Shown: in pieces, positions 1 to 6,113 of the stretch
Layout: every line of letters begins with the position of its first letter
Position numbering within the stretch: position 1 is the first letter of the stretch
Source: Phormidesmis priestleyi
Lineage (GTDB): Bacteria > Cyanobacteriota > Cyanobacteriia > Phormidesmidales > Phormidesmidaceae
DNA: 8,863 nt
Assembly: GCA_003242115.1 (NCBI GenBank)
Contig: QBMP01000159.1
Location: forward strand, 4,059 to 12,921
Reading direction: 5' to 3'
Position numbers and translations under genes: made by a program
The notes under the pieces: model-generated
Databases searched by the model: none
What the model was told of the DNA's origin: nothing
Seen by the model: the letters and a program-made list of their open reading frames with translations, nothing else

Positions 1-396
1 GCCTTACCCTATCAGCAGCAAATTGTGCGCCAAGTCAAAGCAACTCACCCCGATACGCCCCTAATTTTGCTAGTGAGCGGCAGCGCTGGCGTACTGGAGA
101 TGATGGGTGAATCGGGCGTTGACATTATCAGCGTCGATTGGTCAGTCGATATGGCCGATGCGCGGCGGCGGTTAGGCCAAAGCATGATGGTGCAGGGCAA
201 TATGGATCCGGGTGTGCTGTTTGGTTCTAAGGCGGTGATTCGCGATCGCATCATCGACACTGTGAAAAAAGCAGGCAGCAAAGGCCACATTCTCAACCTC
301 GGCCACGGCATTCTACCCGGCACCCCCGAAGAAAACGGCGCTTACTTCTTTGAAGTGGGCAAACAGGTGAACGAATTTATCGGTGCTACAGTTTAG
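1..396 (+). CDS. hemE: Uroporphyrinogen decarboxylase, 3' part (5' end outside window)
   Basis: HemE removes four carboxyl groups from uroporphyrinogen III to give coproporphyrinogen III, a cytoplasmic step shared by haem and chlorophyll synthesis. The reading frame is open from base 1 and ends in TAG at 394-396, so about 131 C-terminal residues are present out of the roughly 350 usual for the family. Recognisable family blocks are [12 protein letters not shown], the GVDIISVDW strand, the [13 protein letters not shown] block, and the C-terminal [12 protein letters not shown], whose conserved His lies in the active-site region. The GTG at 25 is an internal Val codon, not a start, because homologous sequence (ALPYQQQI) continues upstream to the window edge. 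No terminator is visible after the stop, and the next gene starts 38 bp on, so co-transcription is possible. No oddities are seen in the visible part. Confidence 0.95.
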   Translation, partial: ALPYQQQIVRQVKATHPDTPLILLVSGSAGVLEMMGESGVDIISVDWSVDMADARRRLGQSMMVQGNMDPGVLFGSKAVIRDRIIDTVKKAGSKGHILNLGHGILPGTPEENGAYFFEVGKQVNEFIGATV

Positions 397-434
397 GCGG
401 GCCGTTGGTATGGGTATTGGGTAAGGCAAAAAAC

Positions 435-1385
435 ATGCGCATCTTCATCACTGGGGCAAGTGGCTGTATTGGCCATTACCTCGTAGAAACACTGATTCAA
501 AACACCGATCACGAGCTGTTTTTGATGATGCGCAATCCCGATAAGCTGAAGGTGCCAACCGATCAGCGACCCGGGATCAAACTGCTCAAAGGGGACATGC
601 GCGATGTCAGTCAGTTTGCAGATTTGCTGAAAACGATGGATACGGCGATTTTAGTGGCCACTTCCTGGGGCGATCCGCAGGAAAGCTACGAAATCAATGT
701 CGAGAAAACCTTAGAAATCATGTCTTTGCTCTCTTCGGAGCGCTGTCAGCAGGTGATTTATTTTTCGACGGCTAGCATTTTAGACACCGACAATACGCCG
801 CTCAAAGCGGCAGGCGAAATCGGCACTGACTACGTGCGCACCAAGTATATTTGCCACGAAAAGATGCGTGACTTGGCCATTTTCCCGCGCATTACCACCG
901 TATTTCCCACTCTGGTTTTTGGCGGCAGCGACACCAAGCCCTACTCTCACATCTCCGGCGGGCTTGGCGAAGTGGCCAAATACATAGGCATCATTCGCTT
1001 TCTCTCAGCCGATGGCAGCTTGCACTACATCCACGCGCAAGACATTGCCGAAGTTGTGCGTCATTTAGTCAATAATCCCCCTGGCCCGAATGAGTCTAAA
1101 GAAATTGTGATCGGCAATCCGGCCAAAACGGCGGATGAAGTCGTGAGCGAAATCAGCGCCTATCTGGGTAAAAAGCAGTACTTTCAGATTCCGCTCTCAG
1201 TCGGTCTTGCCAAAGCGATTATTAAAATATTCAATATCCAAATGGCCGACTGGGATAGGTTTTGTATGGACTATCGCCATTTCACCTATCAAAATGCGGT
1301 GACCCCTTCTAGCTTTGGCTTGACTGACAGCTATCCCACAGTGCCCGATGTCTTTCGATCAGCGGGGGTAGTGCCTAAGCGCTAG
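435..1385 (+). CDS. NAD(P)-dependent epimerase/dehydratase-like protein (extended SDR)
   Basis: This 316-residue protein has the layout of the extended short-chain dehydrogenase/reductase superfamily. The N-terminal cofactor motif is TGASGCIG (residues 6-13, GxxGxxG pattern). A Rossmann strand with an acidic residue follows near 54 (KGDMRD), then VIYFSTAS near 107-114 supplies the usual Ser, and YVRTK at 133-137 gives the catalytic YxxxK. The C-terminal half is typical of NmrA/GalE-like proteins, with a HAQDIAEVV segment. The substrate cannot be read from sequence. I chose the ATG at 435 because the Rossmann strand MRIFITGASG begins there and GTAAGG sits about 8 bases upstream. The frame is also open from a TTG at 405, which would add ten residues with no family support. 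It lies close behind hemE, which may mean co-expression, but nothing visible ties it to tetrapyrrole chemistry. Confidence 0.85.
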   Translation: MRIFITGASGCIGHYLVETLIQNTDHELFLMMRNPDKLKVPTDQRPGIKLLKGDMRDVSQFADLLKTMDTAILVATSWGDPQESYEINVEKTLEIMSLLSSERCQQVIYFSTASILDTDNTPLKAAGEIGTDYVRTKYICHEKMRDLAIFPRITTVFPTLVFGGSDTKPYSHISGGLGEVAKYIGIIRFLSADGSLHYIHAQDIAEVVRHLVNNPPGPNESKEIVIGNPAKTADEVVSEISAYLGKKQYFQIPLSVGLAKAIIKIFNIQMADWDRFCMDYRHFTYQNAVTPSSFGLTDSYPTVPDVFRSAGVVPKR

Positions 1386-1392
1386 CCAATAT

Positions 1393-1440
1393 AGTACATT
1401 TGTCTGATAAGGTCTATCTATATAAGCTTTATCTATTATA
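1393..1440 (+). promoter_or_regulatory. Candidate ruvB promoter region with an imperfect LexA-like box
   Basis: The 85-bp gap between the SDR gene and ruvB is AT-rich and carries several CTAT repeats. TATTAT at 1434-1439 is a good -10-like hexamer about 30 bp before the ATG, but no convincing -35 lies at the right distance. TATAAG at 1421-1426 sits 15 bp from TTGTCT at 1400-1405, a weaker alternative. AGTACATTTGTCT at 1393-1405 matches the left half of the cyanobacterial LexA box (RGTAC-N3-D-GTWC) and misses on the right half. The promoter role is inferred from position and base composition only. Confidence 0.3.
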
Positions 1441-1470
1441 GATCTATCGTCTATCACTGAGCGGATCATC

Positions 1471-2643
1471 ATGGCGATTATTTCTTCTAAGCAATCTGAC
1501 GCCGATGAGGGTGCTGATAAGCCCGTTCAGGAGGCTGTTCACAAAAAGGCTGCTGCGGCTAAAAAAGCAGAGCTTTCTGCCAAAAAAACGGATCTGCTTC
1601 AGAGCGAGGCCAAGCCTGCTGAGCTATCGCGCCATGAAGAAGGGCTCAGACCTTCGGCCATCAGTGACTACATTGGCCAAAAGGCGCTCAAAGAAGTGCT
1701 GCTGATCGCTATTCAAGCTGCCAAATCTCGCCAAGAACCCTTGGATCATCTGCTGCTCTATGGCCCGCCAGGACTGGGTAAAACGACGATGGCGCTGATT
1801 TTGGCGCAGGAGATGGAGGTAGATTGCAAAATTACGACTGCCCCAGCGCTAGAGCGGCCTCGTGACATTGCCGGACTGCTGGTGAACCTGAAGGCGGGCG
1901 ATGTGCTGTTTATTGATGAAATTCATCGGCTCTCGCGGGTGACCGAAGAAATTTTGTATCCGGCGATGGAAGATGCCCGCCTGGATATCACCATTGGTAA
2001 AGGCCAAAGTGCCCGTACTCGCAGCATTCCGCTACAGCCTTTTACTTTAGTGGGTGCAACGACTCGGGTGGGGGCTTTGGCTTCGCCTTTGCGCGATCGC
2101 TTTGGCCTCGTCCAGCGTCTCCGCTTTTACGAAATCGACGAACTCACTCAAATTGTGCTGCGTACTGCCGATGTGCTTAAAACCGAAGTCGCAATTGATG
2201 GCGCTGAAGAAATTGCTCGTCGCGCCAGAGGCACACCCCGGATTGCGAATCGGCTGCTGAGGCGTGTGCGCGACTATGTGCAGGTAAAGCAACTGGGGGC
2301 GATTGATCAAGCGATCGCCGCCGAAGCCCTGACCCTCTTCAGCGTTGATCCTTGCGGCCTAGATTGGACAGATCGCCGCCTGCTGACACTGATGATTGAA
2401 AACTTTAACGGCGGACCAGTCGGCCTGGATACGATGGCGGCTTCTACCGGCGAAGATCCGCAAACCATTGAGGAAGTCTATGAGCCGTATCTGCTGCAAA
2501 TTGGCTATTTACAGCGCACGCCCAGAGGCCGAATTGTCACGCCAGCCGCCTGCCGCCATCTGGGTTACGAAGCTATTCACAGTCGGTTTGCGCTGCCCGA
2601 TGCGCCTTTGTTTAATCTAATGAGTTCGGCAGAAGATCGTTAA
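1471..2643 (+). CDS. ruvB: Holliday junction branch-migration ATPase RuvB
   Basis: RuvB is the hexameric AAA+ motor that, with RuvA, drives branch migration of Holliday junctions in recombination and repair. The 390-residue product shows every core element: [13 protein letters not shown] at 58-70, Walker A GPPGLGKT at 98-105, Walker B LFIDEIH at 146-152, sensor 1 GATTR at 195-199, the PLRDRFG block with the presumed arginine finger at 206-212, and sensor 2 [13 protein letters not shown] at 253-265. A winged-helix C-terminus carries the DNA-contacting PRGR at 351-354. The first 55 or so residues are an extra lysine/alanine-rich segment absent from E. coli RuvB. No other ATG, GTG or TTG lies in frame between 1471 and the core, which supports this start; the Shine-Dalgarno is weak (GCGGA). 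A TPR gene follows 76 bp downstream. The identity is secure. Confidence 0.97.
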   Translation: MAIISSKQSDADEGADKPVQEAVHKKAAAAKKAELSAKKTDLLQSEAKPAELSRHEEGLRPSAISDYIGQKALKEVLLIAIQAAKSRQEPLDHLLLYGPPGLGKTTMALILAQEMEVDCKITTAPALERPRDIAGLLVNLKAGDVLFIDEIHRLSRVTEEILYPAMEDARLDITIGKGQSARTRSIPLQPFTLVGATTRVGALASPLRDRFGLVQRLRFYEIDELTQIVLRTADVLKTEVAIDGAEEIARRARGTPRIANRLLRRVRDYVQVKQLGAIDQAIAAEALTLFSVDPCGLDWTDRRLLTLMIENFNGGPVGLDTMAASTGEDPQTIEEVYEPYLLQIGYLQRTPRGRIVTPAACRHLGYEAIHSRFALPDAPLFNLMSSAEDR

Positions 2644-2719
2644 CTGTGCTTTCTAACGAGATTTGCCTTTACGCTGTAAGAACAATGGTTAGATTCTTTA
2701 AAGTGCAGAGGCAGGAACG

Positions 2720-3571
2720 ATGCAGTCGTTGGTAAAGTGGACAGTCTCAGTTGTCTTGGTGATGGTGCTGGGTCTGACCAGTTTTGCCGCAGACGGTTTG
2801 GCATTAGGACTCGCTGCTATCAGCCCGGTCATTGGCCAAGCCTCGGTCAGCACCATTGCTCAATCCATTACTCAACCCATTACTCAACTGCGCAAAGCGG
2901 CCTTTGAAGCGACTCGCGCGGGTCAGTTTGATCTGGCTGAAACTCAGTGGTCTGCGCTGATTGATCAGCTGCCGACAGAAGCGGCGGTATGGAGTAACCG
3001 GGGCAATGTGCGGGTGCGCCAAAACAATTTGACCGGCGCTATAGCTGACTACACTCAAGCTATAGCGCTAGCTCCTCGTGAGGCTGATCCTTACCTGAAT
3101 CGCGGCGCGGTGCTAGAAGCGATAGGCGAATGGCAACGGGCGATGGATGACTATAACCAAGTGCTGAGCCTGAATCCAGATGATCCGGCTGCCTACAACA
3201 ATCGGGGAAATGCCGAAGCGGGGATCGGTGAGTGGGAGCTAGCTATAGCCGACTATCAAGCTGCAATTAACCTTCAGCCTAGCTTTTCATTGGCCTATGG
3301 TAACTACGCACTTGCTCTGTACCAAGTTGGCGATACGCCAAAAGCCATTCAGATTATGAAAAGCCTAGTGCGCAAGCATCCGAGCTTTGCCGATATGCGC
3401 GCCGCTCTGACCGCAGCGCTATGGGAACAAGGCCAGGGCGGTGAAGCCGAAAGCAACTGGGTAGCTGTCGTCGGTTTAGACAGCCGCTATAAAGATCTCA
3501 ATTGGGTCAAAAACGTCCGGCGCTGGCCGCCAGCTATGGTCAGCGCTTTGGAACATTTTCTAACTTTGTAA
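2720..3571 (+). CDS. Exported tetratricopeptide-repeat protein
   Basis: This 283-residue protein begins with a signal-peptide-like segment: Lys6, a hydrophobic run at about 8-20 (VSVVLVMVLGLT), then small residues, with possible cleavage near SFAADG (21-26). That predicts a periplasmic, thylakoid-lumen or outer-envelope location. About six TPR units follow: roughly 57-86, 89-122, 123-156, 157-190, 191-224 and a weaker one at 225-257. Consensus signs include NRGN, AIADY and LNPDDP patterns. The tail NWVKNVRRWPPAMVSALEHFL resembles the C-terminus of many cyanobacterial TPR proteins. TPR arrays bind other proteins, and no enzymatic domain is seen, so the partner is unknown. The ATG at 2720 has AGGA and GAGG just upstream. 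It is co-oriented with ruvB, but the 76-bp gap may hold its own promoter. The fold is clear; the function is not. Confidence 0.85.
   Translation: MQSLVKWTVSVVLVMVLGLTSFAADGLALGLAAISPVIGQASVSTIAQSITQPITQLRKAAFEATRAGQFDLAETQWSALIDQLPTEAAVWSNRGNVRVRQNNLTGAIADYTQAIALAPREADPYLNRGAVLEAIGEWQRAMDDYNQVLSLNPDDPAAYNNRGNAEAGIGEWELAIADYQAAINLQPSFSLAYGNYALALYQVGDTPKAIQIMKSLVRKHPSFADMRAALTAALWEQGQGGEAESNWVAVVGLDSRYKDLNWVKNVRRWPPAMVSALEHFLTL
2853..2888 (+). repeat. Three tandem copies of a 12-bp unit inside the TPR gene
   Basis: CCATTACTCAAC occurs twice head to tail (2865-2876 and 2877-2888), preceded by a 10/12 match, CCATTGCTCAAT, at 2853-2864. In frame this encodes a short T/S/P-I-A/T-Q repeat in the linker between the signal peptide and the first TPR. 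The unit is a multiple of three, so copy-number change would keep the frame. Confidence 0.85.
3036..3068. repeat. Perfect 11-bp inverted repeat within the TPR coding region
   Basis: GCGCTATAGCT at 3036-3046 is the exact reverse complement of AGCTATAGCGC at 3058-3068, with an 11-base loop. Each arm contains the 8-bp palindrome GCTATAGC, which recurs at 3242-3249. It falls on the AIADY/AIALA codons of the second TPR, so part of the symmetry may simply come from repeated Ala-Ile-Ala codons. Confidence 0.8.
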
Positions 3572-3629
3572 AGTTTCTTTAAAAATTGGCCGAAAGCGAT
3601 CGCAAGTAGATGAAAGGTTTGATGTAGGC

Positions 3630-3650
3630 TCTGTCACAAATTCTGTCACA
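3630..3650 (+). repeat. 9-bp direct repeat, 12-bp period
   Basis: TCTGTCACA occurs at 3630-3638 and again at 3642-3650. The 12-bp centre-to-centre spacing is near one helical turn, as in tandem binding sites of response regulators. TCACA also resembles half of a CRP-type site, but no matching TGTGA half is present at the right spacing. The role is unknown. Confidence 0.55.
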
Positions 3651-3825
3651 GTTGCTGCCATCCTAAATCACACCCAGAGGCAACATCAAATGCATCGATC
3701 ACATTGCAGCTCATCATAGTAATTCAAAGCGGTCTGAGTATGTCTTTGGATAGGTGCAAGGAGGTGTGCTTTCGCACTAAGTTTTTGCTTATCTTGGGTG
3801 CAGACAAAACTTTAAAGATTCAAAA

Positions 3826-3853
3826 ATCCATCTTATGGATGTGGTAATTACCA
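3826..3853. repeat. Two adjacent dyads: ATCCAT/ATGGAT hairpin and a 12-bp palindrome
   Basis: ATCCAT (3826-3831) and ATGGAT (3835-3840) are a perfect inverted repeat with a 3-base spacer. One base further on, TGGTAATTACCA (3842-3853) is a perfect 12-bp palindrome. Palindromes of this kind are typical operator shapes for dimeric regulators. No T-run follows, so this is not an intrinsic terminator. Confidence 0.5.
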
Positions 3854-3857
3854 GATA

Positions 3858-3906
3858 GAGGAGGGCTAATTAAGTGCTAAATTATACCTTCATAAGGCTT
3901 TTGTCT
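3858..3906 (+). other. Strong Shine-Dalgarno with an 11-codon GTG micro-ORF
   Basis: GAGGAGG at 3858-3864 is followed, after 9 bases, by GTG at 3874 and an 11-codon frame (MLNYTFIRLLS) ending in TGA at 3904-3906. The ribosome site is better than that of the large downstream gene. It could be a translated leader peptide, but a chance match in an AT-rich, purine-rich stretch is equally possible; the peptide has no run of one amino acid that would suggest attenuation. Confidence 0.2.
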
Positions 3907-3995
3907 TGATAAGGTGTTTCTACTAATAGGTGTCAGGGTATACACGGATTTGAGTAAATACGGATCGGCCTAACATGGTTCAATGGCGAGGTATT

Positions 3996-4051
3996 TACTT
4001 AAGAGTTATCTACTTATTATCTACTTAAGAGCTATCTATTTAAGAGCTATG
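3996..4051 (+). repeat. Four tandem 15-bp repeats (one shortened by 4 bp)
   Basis: Units are TACTTAAGAGTTATC (3996-4010), TACTTATTATC (4011-4021, four bases shorter), TACTTAAGAGCTATC (4022-4036) and TATTTAAGAGCTATG (4037-4051). Most carry the core TTAAGAG. The array lies about 100 bp before the diguanylate cyclase start, where it could act as a multi-copy regulator site or simply be a slippage product of the short tandem repeats common in cyanobacteria. Confidence 0.8.
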
Positions 4052-4071
4052 AGCAGGTGTGTACTGCTCAT
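4049..4071. repeat. 8-bp hairpin ATGAGCAG/CTGCTCAT
   Basis: ATGAGCAG at 4049-4056 pairs perfectly with CTGCTCAT at 4064-4071 around a 7-base loop, and overlaps the last 15-bp repeat. The sequence after it has no uninterrupted T-run, so an operator or a leader-RNA hairpin fits better than a terminator. Confidence 0.55.
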
Positions 4072-4150
4072 GTGCGGTGTGTGAGGTTTCTATTTTATTC
4101 ATCCCGTCCATTTCACAGCATCTCTGGCTCGTCTGGGCAGAGAGTACGCC

Positions 4151-5893
4151 ATGTTTGATTCAAAGTTTGATTCAAAAATACTGCCAAGCTTCGATGGTTA
4201 TGGTTCTCCTTACAGCTTAGGTTCTCCTTACAGCTTAGATAGAGCGGCTACTAAAATGGCTGTAGAGCCTGTGACCTTTACAGGGCTACCTAGGCCAGAA
4301 GCATCTCCAGAACTATCTGGGCACACAGAGCCAGCCGCAGAGGTAGTGACACATACAGGCCATACTGGGCTTTTAACAACTGAGCCTTTAACAACTGTGT
4401 CTTTAACAACTGTGCCTTTAGGAAAAAGCTTTGGCGCTGGTCATTTCTACGACGACTGCCTTGCGAGCGGTGACTTGGCTAGCTGTCGTCGATCTCACCA
4501 CTCCATCGCTAGCCCAATGGCTGATTTTCATTTGAACCGCTTCGATCAGCCCGATTACTGTTCTTCGAGTGAACCTTCGCAGTTCCAGCAGCTTCAGCAA
4601 TATGTCCAACAGCAAGAACGGTTGCGTACAGTGGAGCGATCGCTGCGTCAATCACTGCGCCTTTCTACCATTCTTAGAACAGCCGTCATCGAATCAGCGG
4701 CCTTGTTCAAGGCAAGACAAGTCAGCCTATTTCGCTGTGTGCCCAACTCTGACGGCCTCCTAGACGGGGCAGAAAAGGGTGTCGCTAGCTGGAATCAAGT
4801 TGCTCAGTATTGCCAAAATCAAACACTTGCTTGGCAGCAACCCCTTTCAATTACGCAGACAGAATTTCCCGATCTAATCCGGCAGCTACAGCAGGGTAAG
4901 ACGCTGCAAATGTTTCCGGGGTCATCATCGCCGATTACCTCTGAAAGAGACGAGAGCGCAGACTCGCTTTCAAACAGCAACACGTTTAGTAAGTGGGTTT
5001 CTCAGAGTTTGACCACCGAAACCAGGCAGTGGCTAGCCTACTGGCCAGGAAGCTGGCTGCTGCTACCTATTAAGGATGAGGGCTCAATTAGCCAGTCGGG
5101 TGAAGCGTTAGGCAGCCAGCCCAGCGCTCCCAGCGGCCAGTGGGGGGTGATGGCATTAGCGCTATCTGCCGACGAAACCTGGACCGAAGCGGCGATTGTT
5201 CAAGCTCAAAGCATCGGGGCAGAATTGGCGATCGCGATTCGCCAAGCCCAGCAACATCAAGCCTTAGCCGTCGCTAACCAGGGGCTGCAAAAGCTAGCCC
5301 TTTCAGATGGCCTGACCTCGCTGGCGAATCGACGCTGCTTTGATGATCACCTTGCCCACGAGTGGCAGCGTTTGGCCAGAGATCAGCAGCCGCTATCAAT
5401 GATTCTGTGCGATTTGGATCACTTCAAGCGCTACAACGATGCCTTTGGTCATCCGGCGGGCGATCGCTGCCTCATCCGCATTGCCAAAGCCCTGTTCCAA
5501 GGCCCCCAGCGCCCCGCTGACTTGGTTGCCCGCTATGGCGGTGAAGAATTTGCCATCATTTTGCCCAACACCGACACGCACGGCGCTTGGCGAATTGCCC
5601 AAAAAATCCACGACAGCATTCGCGATCTTAAAATTGCTCATGCCCCCAATGCCGACGAAGACTATGTGACCGTGACAATGGGCGTTTCTACCGTGATTCC
5701 AGGTCACGACACCACGGCTCAAATGTTGATTCAAGCTTCCGACTTAGCGCTATATCACGCCAAGCAGCAAGGGCGCAACCGCACCTATGTCCACGCCTAT
5801 TACAACACGGTAGAGACGGAAAATACGGCTGAACCCAACAACCTCGAATCATCCCCTGCGATGACGCCGACTGAAGACGGTTTAGAGGATTGA
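4151..5893 (+). CDS. Diguanylate cyclase (GGDEF) with N-terminal GAF-like region
   Basis: The C-terminal GGDEF domain (about 383-550 of 580 residues) should convert two GTP to c-di-GMP. It has DGLTSLANRR at 386-395, the metal-binding DLDHFKRYND at 421-430, the active-site GGEEF at 463-467 and RPAD at 454-457. The last is the RxxD inhibitory site, placed exactly five residues before GGEEF, so product inhibition is likely. A helical, Gln-rich stretch at about 143-170 leads into a degenerate GAF-like sensor (about 165-368), interrupted by Ser-rich low-complexity inserts near 255-285 and 311-330. No membrane segment is seen, so it is probably cytoplasmic. Residues 1-140 are low-complexity and partly built from tandem repeats. 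The Shine-Dalgarno before the ATG at 4151 is weak (GAGAG). A later start at 4256 (Met36) is possible, but all three repeat tracts have units divisible by three, which favours translation from 4151. The ligand is unknown. Confidence 0.92.
   Translation: MFDSKFDSKILPSFDGYGSPYSLGSPYSLDRAATKMAVEPVTFTGLPRPEASPELSGHTEPAAEVVTHTGHTGLLTTEPLTTVSLTTVPLGKSFGAGHFYDDCLASGDLASCRRSHHSIASPMADFHLNRFDQPDYCSSSEPSQFQQLQQYVQQQERLRTVERSLRQSLRLSTILRTAVIESAALFKARQVSLFRCVPNSDGLLDGAEKGVASWNQVAQYCQNQTLAWQQPLSITQTEFPDLIRQLQQGKTLQMFPGSSSPITSERDESADSLSNSNTFSKWVSQSLTTETRQWLAYWPGSWLLLPIKDEGSISQSGEALGSQPSAPSGQWGVMALALSADETWTEAAIVQAQSIGAELAIAIRQAQQHQALAVANQGLQKLALSDGLTSLANRRCFDDHLAHEWQRLARDQQPLSMILCDLDHFKRYNDAFGHPAGDRCLIRIAKALFQGPQRPADLVARYGGEEFAIILPNTDTHGAWRIAQKIHDSIRDLKIAHAPNADEDYVTVTMGVSTVIPGHDTTAQMLIQASDLALYHAKQQGRNRTYVHAYYNTVETENTAEPNNLESSPAMTPTEDGLED
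4154..4177 (+). repeat. 12-bp tandem duplication at the start of the diguanylate cyclase gene
   Basis: TTTGATTCAAAG (4154-4165) is followed directly by TTTGATTCAAAA (4166-4177), encoding FDSKFDSK at residues 2-9. Confidence 0.9.
4202..4237 (+). repeat. Perfect 18-bp tandem duplication
   Basis: GGTTCTCCTTACAGCTTA is present at 4202-4219 and again, identical, at 4220-4237, encoding GSPYSL twice. Exact identity at synonymous positions suggests a recent duplication. Confidence 0.93.
4372..4416 (+). repeat. Three tandem 15-bp repeats in the diguanylate cyclase N-terminus
   Basis: TTTAACAACTGAGCC (4372-4386), TTTAACAACTGTGTC (4387-4401) and TTTAACAACTGTGCC (4402-4416) encode an LTT(E/V)(P/S) pentapeptide repeat around residues 75-90. 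Confidence 0.9.
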
Positions 5894-6113
5894 GCCACTG
5901 GCTATGCATCAATCTAATCCGATCTAACCCCATTCAGTTCAACCCCATCAATCTGCTCTGGACGGCGGGCGGCGGGCGGCAGCCACCATCTGAAAAGGAG
6001 TAGCTTATGCTACCATTTAGACTCGTATAGAAGAATTTGTTACGCACTGATTATAAAGGCATTCCAGCAAATGATCTGGTGCATATGCTCAGGGCATTCG
6101 CCAGGATAAACCC
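5894..6113 (+). other. 220-bp gap between the diguanylate cyclase and DUF1611 genes
   Basis: Nothing here codes for a protein of family length, and no intrinsic terminator is evident after the cyclase stop. It holds a direct repeat AACCCCAT (5926-5933 and 5941-5948), a GC-rich heptamer duplication GGCGGGC (5964-5970 and 5971-5977), and the micro-ORF with its own ribosome site described separately. In the frame of the downstream gene the last stop is TGA at 6072, and no ATG, GTG or TTG follows it until 6210. The TTCAACC string near 5938 is not part of a tRNA because the flanking stem does not pair. Confidence 0.5.
5995..6030 (+). other. Seven-codon micro-ORF with optimal Shine-Dalgarno and start-codon hairpin
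   Basis: AAGGAG at 5995-6000 lies six bases before ATG at 6007, the best ribosome site in this part of the window, yet the frame ends after MLPFRLV at TAG 6028-6030. GTAGC (6000-6004) pairs with GCTAC (6009-6013) around a 4-base loop containing the start codon. This may be a leader peptide controlling the genes downstream, or the remains of an original start that has lost its frame connection with the DUF1611 gene. Confidence 0.3.

Larger units (their letters stand above)
3572..4150 (+). other. 579-bp gene-free leader/intergenic region before the diguanylate cyclase
   Basis: No ORF of useful length is seen on either strand, and no tRNA, CRISPR or recognisable c-di-GMP riboswitch core (GEMM) could be found. 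The region is not featureless. It contains a HIP1 octamer at 3596-3603, a 9-bp direct repeat at 3630-3650, two strong Shine-Dalgarno-like strings (AAGGAGG at 3758-3764 and GAGGAGG at 3858-3864), two adjacent dyads at 3826-3853, four 15-bp tandem repeats at 3996-4051, and a hairpin at 4049-4071. TTGAGT (3950-3955) with TAACAT (3971-3976) is a possible promoter, though the 15-bp spacing is short. It probably holds the promoter and a long 5' leader for the downstream gene. Confidence 0.5.

Noticed and set aside
405..434. TTG start at 405 for the SDR gene
   Set aside because: It adds ten residues before the Rossmann strand with no family support, and lies only 8 bases after the hemE stop; ATG 435 fits better.
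3759..3780. AAGGAGG followed by a GTGC/GCAC hairpin as a start for a small gene
   Set aside because: The nearest GTG overlaps the Shine-Dalgarno and the only later frame (TTG near 3785) gives about 20 codons without recognisable features.
3996..4051. Pho-box-like array (CTTAACCT type) before the diguanylate cyclase
   Set aside because: The repeats read CTTAAGAG, which shares only CTTAA with the cyanobacterial Pho box, and the period is mostly 15 rather than 11 bp.
3572..4150. GEMM c-di-GMP riboswitch upstream of the GGDEF gene
   Set aside because: I found neither the conserved CACGCACAGGGCAAACC-like block nor the ACGCAAAGCCUCC block anywhere in the leader.
5396..5734. 112-codon minus-strand frame opposite the GGDEF domain
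   Set aside because: It mirrors a strongly conserved catalytic domain on the plus strand and resembles no protein family I recognise.
5930..5955. tRNA T-loop-like GTTCAACCC
   Set aside because: The flanking bases do not form a T-stem and no acceptor or anticodon stems are present.
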